Shown in pieces: positions 1 through 8,300 of a DNA stretch of 36,231 nt (position 1 is its first letter; every line of letters starts with the position of its first letter). Source of the stretch: Bacteroidales bacterium (GTDB lineage: Bacteria > Bacteroidota > Bacteroidia > Bacteroidales > UBA932). The notes under the pieces were generated by a model. The model was not told the DNA's origin and searched no databases. It saw nothing but the letters and a program-made list of their open reading frames with translations. The stretch lies in contig JAFTYS010000011.1 in assembly GCA_017461285.1 (NCBI GenBank), forward strand, positions 1 to 36,231, given 5' to 3'. Made by a program: the position numbers and the translations under genes.

Positions 1-38
1 GGGTCCGTGAGGGGTGTCATGTTTGTTGTTCAGTTACT

Positions 39-740
39 TTACAGTAATGTAGTCGAGGTGATGTAGTCGAGGACCTTTACCAGGTCGTCTACGTCTGACC
101 ATTTGATCTTTTCTGCCTTCAGGAACTTTGAGAAGGCCTTCTTGTCGACGCCTTCGAGGTCTGATACGCTCTTCTTGCTGGCCGGGATCAGATTGTTTCC
201 GATCACGATATACAGATCCGTCAGAACCGGAAGCCTCTCGCCGCCGCTCCTCATTCCAAGAAGATCCTTGTAGACATCAGTCATAAGGTAGCCGTTGTAC
301 TGGTTGAGGGCATTCTCGTTGTAAAGGTAGGACTTTGTAGTGGTGCTGGTCAGCGTCGAACTTCCGTATGCGCCGTCATCCTTGATGACAGACGAGAAGT
401 TTGCCTTGGTCTCCTGCACGATGCAGCCACCTTCCGCCTGTGCCATGATCTTCAGCATCTTGCCGGCCACAAAGCGGAACGAATCCTCACCGATGTTGAC
501 GCCGGTCACTCCCCATGTGTCGACCTCCCTGATCTTGCCGCCCTTGGCGACATAATGCAAGGCGCTCAGGCTGAGATGGACATTGTACAGAGCCTTTTCA
601 GGCTTCCTGTTGGTACGGATCAGTTCACCTTCCTTGAATTCAGGATAGAGATAAGGCCATGTGGTCGTCGGTTCTTCATTCTGCGCAAATGCAGACATGG
701 TCAGCAGCATGCCGACACAAAGGAAAAGCAGCTTCTTCAT
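39..740 (-). CDS. Secreted protein of unknown function
   Basis: A 233-aa protein with a clear Sec signal peptide: KK at residues 2-3, a Leu-rich core and cleavage after AFA near residue 19. The mature part has no motif I recognise. It is a soluble-looking mixed alpha/beta sequence without membrane segments, and a Ser/Thr-rich stretch (SSTLTSTTTKS) lies near residues 126-136. The gene starts 5 bp after the aspS stop on the same strand, so it is probably cotranscribed with aspS. The last codons carry a 14-bp tandem duplication (47-60 and 61-74) that changes the reading frame. With one copy removed the protein would end YITVK instead of YITSTTLL. Function is unknown; export to the periplasm or surface is the only safe inference. 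Confidence 0.75.
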   Translation of the reverse strand: MKKLLFLCVGMLLTMSAFAQNEEPTTTWPYLYPEFKEGELIRTNRKPEKALYNVHLSLSALHYVAKGGKIREVDTWGVTGVNIGEDSFRFVAGKMLKIMAQAEGGCIVQETKANFSSVIKDDGAYGSSTLTSTTTKSYLYNENALNQYNGYLMTDVYKDLLGMRSGGERLPVLTDLYIVIGNNLIPASKKSVSDLEGVDKKAFSKFLKAEKIKWSDVDDLVKVLDYITSTTLL

Positions 741-745
741 GATAT

Positions 746-2518
746 TTACTCTTTACGTTCAGCCTTTGACTCGAGGAAAAGCTCATCCATCTGCTCCTGG
801 TCGATATATGATGGAGAGTCGATCATCACGTCGCGGCCCTGGTTGTTCTTAGGGAATGCGATGTAGTCACGGATGGTCTCCTGACCTCCGAAGAGAGAGC
901 ACACGCGGTCGAATCCGAATGCGAGTCCACCATGTGGCGGAGCACCGAACTTGAAGGCGTTGATGATGAATCCGAACTTGTATTCGGCGTCTTCCTTGCT
1001 GATGCCGAGGACTTCGAACATACGCTCCTGCATTGCCGCTTCATGGATACGGATCGATCCGCCGCCGAGTTCTGTGCCGTTGAGGACGAAGTCGTATGCA
1101 TTTGCACATACCTTCTCGAGGTCTTCCTTCCTGTCGCTGTAGAAGAGTTCGAGATGCTCCGGCTTAGGTGCGGTGAACGGATGGTGCATCGCGTAGAAGC
1201 GCTGGGTCTCGTCGTCCCACTCCACGAGAGGGAAATCAACGACCCAGAGAGGTGCGAAGTTGAACGGATCGCGGAGTCCGAGACGGTTACCCATCTCGAT
1301 ACGGAGCACTCCGAGCATGGTCTGGGTCTTTCTCTTTGCGCCGCAGAGGACGAGCATCATGTCGCCCTTCTTTGCGCCGAGGCGGTCTGCAACGGCCTGG
1401 AGCTGCTCTGGAGTATAGAACTTGTCTATCGAAGACTTGATTGTTCCGTCTTCATTGAGCTTGATGTATACAAGGCCTTTGGCGCCTACCTGAGGTCTCT
1501 TCACCCACTCTGTGAGCTCGTCGATCTGCTTGCGGGTATAGCCTGCTGTGCCTTCCACATTGATCGCACCGATATAGTCGACGCCGTCGAATACAGAGAA
1601 TCCGTAGCCCTTCACGAGGTCTGTGATCTCATGGATCTTCATGTCGAAACGGATGTCCGGCTTGTCGCTTCCGTAGAAGTCCATGGCGTCGTACCAGCTC
1701 ATGCGAGGGATGCGCTCTGCGATTTCTACATTGAGGACGTTCTTGAAGAGGGTCCTCATCATGCCTTCGAATGTGTTCAGAACATCTTCCTGCTCCACGA
1801 ACGACATTTCGCAGTCGATCTGGGTGAATTCAGGCTGGCGGTCTGCGCGGAGGTCCTCGTCACGGAAGCAGCGCACGATCTGGAAGTAGCGGTCGTAGCC
1901 GGCCACCATCAGAAGCTGCTTGAATGTCTGAGGAGACTGAGGGAGGGCGTAGAACTGGCCCGGGTTCATGCGTGAAGGAACCACGAAGTCACGCGCTCCT
2001 TCAGGAGTTGACTTGATCAGATATGGGGTCTCGATCTCAAGGAATCCCTGTGCATCAAGGTAGTTGCGGACTTCATGAGCCACCTGGTGGCGGAGCTTGA
2101 GGGCCCTCTGGAGAGGGTTTCTGCGGAGGTCGAGGTAGCGGTACTTCGCACGGAGTTCCTCTCCGCCGTCGCTCTCGTCCTCGATTGTGAAAGGAGGGGT
2201 ATTCGCCTTGTTGAGGACCTTAATCTCGCTGAGGCTGATCTCGATGTCTCCTGTAGGCATCTTTGGGTTCTTGCTCTGGCGCTCGATGACCTGTCCTGTA
2301 ACCTGGAGCACCCACTCGCGTCCGAGGCTTGATGCAGTGTCCTGAAGTTCCTGTGCTGCATGGGCGTCAACTACAAGCTGGGTGATGCCGTAGCGGTCGC
2401 GAAGGTCCACGAAGGTCATTCCTCCGAGCTTTCTGCTCTTCTGTACCCATCCGGCCAGGGTCACTGTCTGGCCTGCATTTTCTATGCGGAGTTCTCCGCA
2501 GGTGTGTGTTCTGTACAT
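746..2518 (-). CDS. aspS: Aspartyl-tRNA synthetase
   Basis: A class II aminoacyl-tRNA synthetase of 590 aa that charges tRNA-Asp in the cytoplasm. The N-terminal OB-fold anticodon-binding domain starts [10 protein letters not shown]. Motif 2 is [18 protein letters not shown], and motif 3 near the C-terminus is GGLAFGFDR. The length and the insert between motifs 2 and 3 fit the bacterial type with a GAD domain. I chose the ATG at 2518: an upstream in-frame ATG at 2641 would add 41 residues translated from a GC-rich palindromic repeat (2576-2630), which is not plausible coding sequence. A promoter-like -7 element at 2674-2681 would give a leader of about 150 nt that includes that repeat. A secreted-protein gene follows 5 bp downstream. 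Confidence 0.97.
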   Translation of the reverse strand: MYRTHTCGELRIENAGQTVTLAGWVQKSRKLGGMTFVDLRDRYGITQLVVDAHAAQELQDTASSLGREWVLQVTGQVIERQSKNPKMPTGDIEISLSEIKVLNKANTPPFTIEDESDGGEELRAKYRYLDLRRNPLQRALKLRHQVAHEVRNYLDAQGFLEIETPYLIKSTPEGARDFVVPSRMNPGQFYALPQSPQTFKQLLMVAGYDRYFQIVRCFRDEDLRADRQPEFTQIDCEMSFVEQEDVLNTFEGMMRTLFKNVLNVEIAERIPRMSWYDAMDFYGSDKPDIRFDMKIHEITDLVKGYGFSVFDGVDYIGAINVEGTAGYTRKQIDELTEWVKRPQVGAKGLVYIKLNEDGTIKSSIDKFYTPEQLQAVADRLGAKKGDMMLVLCGAKRKTQTMLGVLRIEMGNRLGLRDPFNFAPLWVVDFPLVEWDDETQRFYAMHHPFTAPKPEHLELFYSDRKEDLEKVCANAYDFVLNGTELGGGSIRIHEAAMQERMFEVLGISKEDAEYKFGFIINAFKFGAPPHGGLAFGFDRVCSLFGGQETIRDYIAFPKNNQGRDVMIDSPSYIDQEQMDELFLESKAERKE

Positions 2519-2575
2519 ATGTGTCTGGTATTTATTATTCCTGTCTGTCCTGTCGGACTGGCTGATGGATGGAAT

Positions 2576-2630
2576 TGACATTTTGCCACCCCCGGCTAGG
2601 GGGAGGGGCCCACGAAGTGGGAGGGGGTCA
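2576..2630. repeat. Palindromic GC-rich intergenic repeat, copy 1
   Basis: TGAC/GTCA ends enclose two small hairpins: CCCCC-GGCTA-GGGGG, and CCCAC-GAA-GTGGG. It lies in the predicted 5' leader of aspS. A second copy lies at 15682-15732 and shares CCACCCCCGGCTAGGGGGA. The second hairpin differs there by a compensatory A:T to T:A change, so the folded structure appears to be what is conserved. It resembles REP-type elements. No associated transposase is in the window. Confidence 0.75.
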
Positions 2631-2673
2631 ATGGAATCCACAGCCAGCCCGACAGATTCCTGTTAAAAACTGA

Positions 2674-2681
2674 CAAAAATA
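2674..2681 (-). promoter_or_regulatory. Putative aspS promoter (-7 element)
   Basis: The minus strand reads TATTTTTG, an exact match to the Bacteroidota -7 consensus TAnnTTTG. A TTTG at 2705-2708 on the same strand could be the -33 element, with a 23-nt spacer, slightly long. That -33 lies inside the first operator-like dyad. Confidence 0.5.
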
Positions 2682-2697
2682 ATATTTTTTAACGGTT

Positions 2698-2781
2698 AAA
2701 AGCACAAAAACACACCCCTTTTGTGCTTTTGATCAGATATTTGAGCTTCAAAAGCACAAAACCAGGCATTTTTGTGATTAT
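2698..2781. promoter_or_regulatory. Two tandem dyads between aspS and ksgA (operator-like)
   Basis: AAAAGCACAAAA at 2698-2709 is followed, after 9 nt, by its exact reverse complement at 2719-2730. The same 12-mer recurs at 2750-2761, followed after 8 nt by a 10/12 match to the reverse complement at 2770-2781. Dyad 1 covers the putative aspS -33 element and dyad 2 runs into the ksgA -7 element. The layout suggests a regulator binding both divergent promoters; hairpins in RNA are the alternative. Confidence 0.55.
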
Positions 2782-2786
2782 ATTTG
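2779..2786 (+). promoter_or_regulatory. Putative ksgA promoter (-7 element)
   Basis: TATATTTG, an exact TAnnTTTG match, ends 20 bp before the ksgA ATG. No good TTTG is seen at the expected -33 spacing. The last half-site of dyad 2 overlaps its first bases. Confidence 0.55.
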
Positions 2787-2806
2787 CGTAAATTTTTAAA
2801 GCTGAT

Positions 2807-3640
2807 ATGGAAGTTAGAGCGAAGAAGGCCCTTGGCCAGCATTTCTTGACAGATCTGTCGATTGCGCAGCGTATCGCCGATGCGCTCATAGTACCTTGTC
2901 CGGGATCGGAAAAGCAGCACGACGCATCCAACCCTATGCCTGCGCTTGAAGTCGGACCGGGAATGGGCGTGCTGACACAGTATGTGCTCCAGAGACCGGA
3001 GGTGGATCTGCGCATGGTAGAGATTGATACTGAATCTGTTGACTACCTTCTCGTGCATTTCCCGCAGGTGAACGGAAAGCTTATCGAAGCGGACTTCCTG
3101 AAGCTGAAGCTTGAGAGGTTCTTCCCGGAAGAATTCTGCGTAATCGGAAACTTCCCGTACAACATCTCTTCGCAGATATTCTTCAAGATACTGGACTACA
3201 AGGAGCAGGTTCCGCAGGTTGTCTGCATGATCCAGAAGGAAGTGGCAGAGCGTATTGCAGAAAAGCCCGGAACCAAGACATATGGAATACTTTCCGTCCT
3301 GCTCCAGGCATGGTATGACATAGAATATCTCTTTACCGTAGGCGAAGGCGCATTCAACCCTCCTCCGAAAGTCAAGTCGGCAGTGATCAGACTTGTGCGC
3401 AACCAGCGTACCGAACTTGGATGCGACGAAGCCCTGTTCAAGACCGTGGTGAAGACCGGATTCAACCAGCGCCGCAAGACCCTGCGCAACTCGCTGAAAC
3501 CCCTTGTCCGAGCAAAGGCAGACCGCGAAGGATGGTCAGAGGAGCAGCTCGCTGAATTCACATCCGACCCTGTCTTCGACCTCCGTCCCGAGCGCCTAAG
3601 CGTCGAGGACTTCATCTCGCTTACACTGAAACTGGCTTAA
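2807..3640 (+). CDS. ksgA: 16S rRNA dimethyladenosine transferase (KsgA/RsmA)
   Basis: A 277-aa SAM-dependent methyltransferase that dimethylates two adjacent adenosines near the 3' end of 16S rRNA during small-subunit assembly. Seen: GQHFLTD at residues 10-16, the SAM-binding loop EVGPGMGVLT at 48-57, the acidic VEIDTE at 71-76, and the catalytic NFPY at 115-118 (NLPY in many homologs). The C-terminal helical domain is intact. The gene is divergent from aspS. Its TAA shares the tetranucleotide TTAA (3637-3640) with the stop of the convergent GH18 gene, so the two reading frames overlap by 4 bp. Confidence 0.97.
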   Translation: MEVRAKKALGQHFLTDLSIAQRIADALIVPCPGSEKQHDASNPMPALEVGPGMGVLTQYVLQRPEVDLRMVEIDTESVDYLLVHFPQVNGKLIEADFLKLKLERFFPEEFCVIGNFPYNISSQIFFKILDYKEQVPQVVCMIQKEVAERIAEKPGTKTYGILSVLLQAWYDIEYLFTVGEGAFNPPPKVKSAVIRLVRNQRTELGCDEALFKTVVKTGFNQRRKTLRNSLKPLVRAKADREGWSEEQLAEFTSDPVFDLRPERLSVEDFISLTLKLA

Positions 3641-4653
3641 AGTTCGTATCCGCCCAGGATCTCACGTGCAACGGTCTTTCTTAAGCTACCGTCTGCATCA
3701 TCCCCGTCATAGTCCCAGTACATGGCTCCCCTGAGGCCGTTTGCCTTGATATACCCGCACTTTATCTTCAGAGAGCGAGGATTGTCATATCCGACAATCA
3801 AGGTTCCGTCCGTGTCTGCAATATACGGCACCTGAGCTTTTTCATCCCAGATTTCGTACGCTTCAATATCCTTCTTTATATCCTTGAAGTCATTGAAATC
3901 CGCATAGCGGCCACTTCCGCGGCCGTAGAACGGCATGCCCAGCACAAGTTTGTGCGCCGGCATGCCTGCGGCCAAATGTGCCCTGGCCGCCTTGTCGGAT
4001 GTCATTCCTCCGCTGATTTCCGACTCATACAGAGCGCTGTGGTGCTTCGGAGCAGTGGCCATGTCGTAAGCCATTATGTTCACGAAATCAACATACGGCT
4101 CAACAGCCGTGAAGTCAACATATTCGGCAGAAGCGGCGCTGGCAAAGGTAAGGAGCAGACCGTCCCCCAGAACCTGGCGAAGATCCTTCATCAGCATTGT
4201 GAAATTACCGGTATCTTCCGGAGAATATGAGATCCCGGCAGCGGAACTGGTAGGGTATTCCCAGTCGATGTCAATTCCGTCAAGCCCGAATTCCTCGACC
4301 ACCCTCAGGCAGTCGTCGGCAAAGGATCGGCGCAGCTTCCTGTCCATGGCCATCTCGCTGAACCTGCCGCTGCCCCATCCTCCGACGGAGAGCATGACCT
4401 TCAGGTCTGGATTCACCTTTTTCAAGGCCACCATGTCCTTGAGCCTCTGCGGGTTATCTACCCTTACGCCGTCGAATGTGTCATTGACATGCCCGAAGGC
4501 ATAATTGATATGTGTCATGCAGAACGGATCGGGAATAACATCGCTCCATGAAGTCACATAAGCTACGACAACGCTGTCATTTTCCGCGACCTCAGACGGT
4601 GAAGCGCAGGCGCAGAAAGCCAGCATCATAAGACAAAAAACAACTCTTCTCAT
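3637..4653 (-). CDS. GH18-family glycoside hydrolase lipoprotein
   Basis: A 338-aa protein with a lipoprotein-type leader (probable lipid-modified Cys16 in FCAC). The GH18 signature DGIDIDWE is at residues 125-132, with catalytic acid Glu132 and the assisting Asp128 and Asp130. The barrel strand SVGGWG is at 89-94. AYDMATAP follows the catalytic strand, and YWDYDGD near the C-terminus supplies the usual aromatic platform. GH18 enzymes hydrolyse beta-1,4-linked GlcNAc in chitin, or the core of N-glycans (endo-beta-N-acetylglucosaminidases), by substrate-assisted catalysis. The sequence does not decide between these. It is probably surface or periplasmic. A near-consensus -7 element (TAACTTTA, minus strand, 4675-4682) lies just upstream. 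Confidence 0.88.
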   Translation of the reverse strand: MRRVVFCLMMLAFCACASPSEVAENDSVVVAYVTSWSDVIPDPFCMTHINYAFGHVNDTFDGVRVDNPQRLKDMVALKKVNPDLKVMLSVGGWGSGRFSEMAMDRKLRRSFADDCLRVVEEFGLDGIDIDWEYPTSSAAGISYSPEDTGNFTMLMKDLRQVLGDGLLLTFASAASAEYVDFTAVEPYVDFVNIMAYDMATAPKHHSALYESEISGGMTSDKAARAHLAAGMPAHKLVLGMPFYGRGSGRYADFNDFKDIKKDIEAYEIWDEKAQVPYIADTDGTLIVGYDNPRSLKIKCGYIKANGLRGAMYWDYDGDDADGSLRKTVAREILGGYEL

Positions 4654-4695
4654 AGTATCATCAATCAGTTCCGATAAAGTTAACCATTTATTGCT

Positions 4696-4703
4696 TATCT
4701 TTG
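4696..4703 (+). promoter_or_regulatory. Putative promoter (-7 element) for the flavin oxidoreductase
   Basis: TATCTTTG matches TAnnTTTG exactly, 25 bp before the ATG at 4729. No convincing -33 TTTG is seen. Confidence 0.45.
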
Positions 4704-4728
4704 ACGTTCAACAAAGAAAAATCGTATC

Positions 4729-5373
4729 ATGAAGGTAATGCTTGTAAACGGAAGCCCCCACAAGGAGGGATGCACATACACCGCTCTGACAGAGGTGGAG
4801 AAGGAACTTAATGCCGCAGGAATCGAAACGGAAATCTTCTGGCTTGGAACAAAGCCGATTTCCGGCTGCCTGGGATGCGGCGCATGCTGCAGAAGAGGTC
4901 CGGAGGGTGAAAAGCCAAGCGGACTCTGCGTGATCGACGACATAGTCAACGAATTCATCGCTAAGGCAAAGGAAGCCGACGGATTCATCTTCGGCAGCCC
5001 GGTACATTACGCAGCCCTTTCAGGAGCATTGACATCGTTCATGGACCGTGCATTCTACGGCAAGGGTGCCATCTACCGCTACAAGCCGGCAGCGGGCATC
5101 GTAAGCGCCCGCAGAGGCGGCACGACGGCCGCTTTCGACCAGATCAACAAGTATTTCACGATATCGTCAATGCCTGTCGTATCTTCAAAATACTGGAACA
5201 TGGTGCACGGCAGCACCCCTGACCAGGTGCGTCAGGACGAGGAAGGCATGCAGGTCATGCGCGAACTCGGCCGCAACATGGCCTGGCTTCTCAAATGTAT
5301 CGAAGCAGGCCGCACCGCAGGCATCCCTGACCCTGTCAAGGAAAAGCCCGTCATGACCAATTTCATCAGATAG
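4729..5373 (+). CDS. NAD(P)H-dependent flavin oxidoreductase (flavodoxin-like fold)
   Basis: A 214-aa protein of the NADPH-dependent FMN reductase / iron-sulfur-flavoprotein-like group. The N-terminal strand MKVMLVNGSPHKEGCT (1-16) is the FMN-phosphate loop, and FGSPVHYAALSGALTSFMDR near residues 87-106 is the second flavin-binding segment. A Cys cluster CLGCGACC at 47-54, with a further Cys at 67, matches the CxxCxxC...C pattern common in this group. Whether it binds an Fe-S cluster cannot be told; the gap to the last Cys (13 residues) is longer than usual. No signal peptide, so cytoplasmic. The TAG stop abuts the stop of the convergent GH2 gene within an 18-bp palindrome (5365-5382). The substrate is unknown. 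Confidence 0.88.
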   Translation: MKVMLVNGSPHKEGCTYTALTEVEKELNAAGIETEIFWLGTKPISGCLGCGACCRRGPEGEKPSGLCVIDDIVNEFIAKAKEADGFIFGSPVHYAALSGALTSFMDRAFYGKGAIYRYKPAAGIVSARRGGTTAAFDQINKYFTISSMPVVSSKYWNMVHGSTPDQVRQDEEGMQVMRELGRNMAWLLKCIEAGRTAGIPDPVKEKPVMTNFIR

Positions 5374-5382
5374 TTATCTGAT
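5365..5382. terminator. Short palindrome across two convergent stop codons
   Basis: ATCAGATA-GT-TATCTGAT is a perfect 8-bp inverted repeat centred on the two convergent stops. Both proteins therefore end in Ile-Arg encoded by the arms. It might act as a weak bidirectional transcript end, but it is AT-rich and has no T-tract. Confidence 0.3.
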
Positions 5383-8300
5383 AAGTCTGACGGTTATGGT
5401 TCTTTCGTAGGCCTGCGGGTAGACTCTGTATGAGTTGAAGATGCCTCGTGCGGTACAGCCTACGCCGGAAGTCGCATAGTCGAGGTTGAAGGTTATGTCT
5501 TCAGTCCTGCGGAGCTGATAGGTGTAGACTGCCTTCGTCAGGTTTTCCGTCGTGAAATTGTATGCGTTGAAGTTGAAAGGCTGATCGACGGAGAATTCCA
5601 CTCCCCTGCCTTCGGCATCTGTCATCCTGACCCATCTGTTGTCCGTCCTCAGGCCGTAGTCCTGCGGTATGAGGTATGGCTCGTACATGTCCCCGACAGT
5701 GGTCTTCCATATGCCGAGACGGTATCCGCTCTTGCGGTCCGGATAGTTCGCCTGCGGGCCTCTCCCGTGCCATTCGACATTGCTTAGACCGCCGTCCAGG
5801 CCGAATGTGACTCCCATGCGCGGAAGCCATGCCGGCATGGAGCCCTGCGGTTTTATGATATGACGGATGGTCAGCGTGCCGTCTCCGTATACGATGTACC
5901 TCCATGTGCTTTCGAATCCGTCGAAGGCCATTCCGCTGATATACTGGTCAAGCTGGCGGGTCTCTCCCTGTCCTCCGTCGAGAAGCACGATCTCACGCAC
6001 GTCCACAGCTGCTCCGCCTTCGAATTCCCGGACATTCACAGAGGCCACGGCATGACCCAGATTGTCAAGTCCTGCGGAATAATAATGCGCGGCGAGGACA
6101 TTCGAATGTCCGATGCCGCCGTATCCTGATGCATTTATTGATCCTCCGCTGTAGGCGTTCCAGCCGTCCACCTCATTGGCAAGCGGCGCTCTCCACACAT
6201 TCAGCGTAACAGGGCTTGTGAGGATCTCGCTGCCTTCCGAAACGATGGAGACAAGCTCACCTGTAGCCTTGTCAAAAGAATATGAGAATCCGTTTCCTGC
6301 CAGAACGACCTTTCCGTCAGCTTCCTTGACAGTCACTTCCCCTCCTGCACGGCGAGCCTTTTCAGCCGGCACGTTCCAGTCCTTGAGTTCGAACTGTTCC
6401 CATGAAACCTCATGTCCGGCCTTCGCCCAGACCTCGTCTTTCCTGAGGACGGAGCTGACTTCCAGCCTGTATTCCTTGCCTGGAACTACTTCTGGCTTCG
6501 AATAAGGGATCCTTACCACAGTGCGAGACAAAGGAGCGACGTCAAGAGTCATTTCTCCTGATGCAACTATCTCATTATCAGCTGTCAGCTTCCATTCAGT
6601 CTTATAGAAGTCCGCATTTATGAAATGGTTCCTGTTCCATACTTCGACCATCCCGTTCTCCGGATCGAGAAGGCTGAATGAAAGAGGCTGCACGCTCTTC
6701 TTCATCTGCCACATCTCCGGCTGAGGAGTCCTGTCCGGCCATATGCTGCCGTATGTTCTCGCACCCACACCATAAGACCAGAACGTACCTTCACCGCCCT
6801 CTTCCTCGAAATCCAGCCAAAGTGCCGCATCTTCGGCATTAAATCCTTCCGCAGGCGTAACTGCAGCATCAAAGATGCCGACATTGTCGATTATCGCATC
6901 GCAGGTGTAGATGGTCTCCTGTCCGCATCTTTCCTCATCCCTGCCGATGCAGAGCGATAGCGGAAGATTGCGTATCCGGCCTCTTGCCGGCCTGCTGCCG
7001 GCCTCCTTGCCGTCGATGTAGACTGTCATCTTTGCGCCGTCATAGACAGCTGTGACATTGTGCCACCTGACCTGCCAGTCTGAAGGAAGGGCGACGCTCA
7101 GTAGCTCCCTGCCGCCTGTGTCGATATAGAATTCAAGCTTGTCCCTGCCGTTCTGCCTGAGGCCGTACTGATTGCTGCCTTTATTGATCATGTATCCGCC
7201 ACTCGCATTGTAGCTGCGCGGGAAGATGTCAAGAGTAAGGGTAAGCCTGTCGCCCGATATCTCGACATTGTCCGCATTGTAGACCTGCACCCACTGGTCC
7301 TGCTTATTGAAATCTATCGCCTTTCCCGAAGGGCCTGACACGAGCTTTGCACGTCCCATGATATTTGCCGGGGTGTCGTACGGAGACTTGTCTTTCAATG
7401 TGCGCACCGGCTGGTCTATTCCGACGCTCACGAAATCCCAGAGCGCACCGCCCATAAGGCTAGGATGGTCATATATCTCGTTCCAGAAGTCATCCATTCC
7501 GCCGCCACCGTTTCCCGCAACAGACAGATACTCGTCCATGAATGAAGGACGCTTGTCCTGAGGATTGAATCCATAACGGAATTCATGCTCTATAGGAGAC
7601 GGATATCGAGGTCCGATGATGTCCTCGGCCGGATGGACGGCAGCATTGCCGCCATACATCCAGAATCTTGTAGGATCATGCTTCTTTCCTTCCTTAACGA
7701 CTTCATTGATAAGGAAGCCTTCTCCGCTCTCGTTACCCGCGCTCCAGAAAAGCACGCATGCATGGTTCCTGTCGCGCAGCACCATCCTTCTGACCCTTTC
7801 CCTGTACATTTCTGCAAATTCTGGCAAAGAGCTCACATATTCCGTAGAATGTGCCTCGTCACCCGTCTCATCGATGACATAAAGACCGTACTCGTCAGCC
7901 AGTTCCAGATAGCGGTTTACAGGAGGATAATGCGACGTCCTTACTCCATTGAATCCGAACTGCTTGAGGATCTCCATGTCACGCCTGATGACCTCTTCCG
8001 TGATTACATGGCCTGTCGACGGATGCTGCATGTGCGAGCACTGGGCGTTTACCTTCAGCGCCACTCCGTTAAGATGGAAGACTCCGTCGATGATCTCGGT
8101 CTTCTTGAAGCCGATACGTTTGGTGACCTTGTCAACTACATTGCCCGAAGCATCGGAAAGGACCAAGGTCATGTCATACAGATCCGGAGTCTCGGATGTC
8201 CATTTGTCAGGAGACTTCACAAGAGAGTGAAGCTTTACCGTATGCCTTCCGCCCTGCCCCAAGGCGAACGGACCGCCGGTCATGGCCGCGGCCTTACGGC

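Noticed and set aside
932..1975. Long plus-strand frame of 347 codons opposite aspS
   Set aside because: It is antisense to well-conserved aspS motifs, its product resembles no family, and it is explained by codon bias of the real gene.
2519..2641. N-terminal extension of AspS from the ATG at 2641
   Set aside because: The extension translates the palindromic repeat at 2576-2630 and is absent from AspS proteins as I know them.
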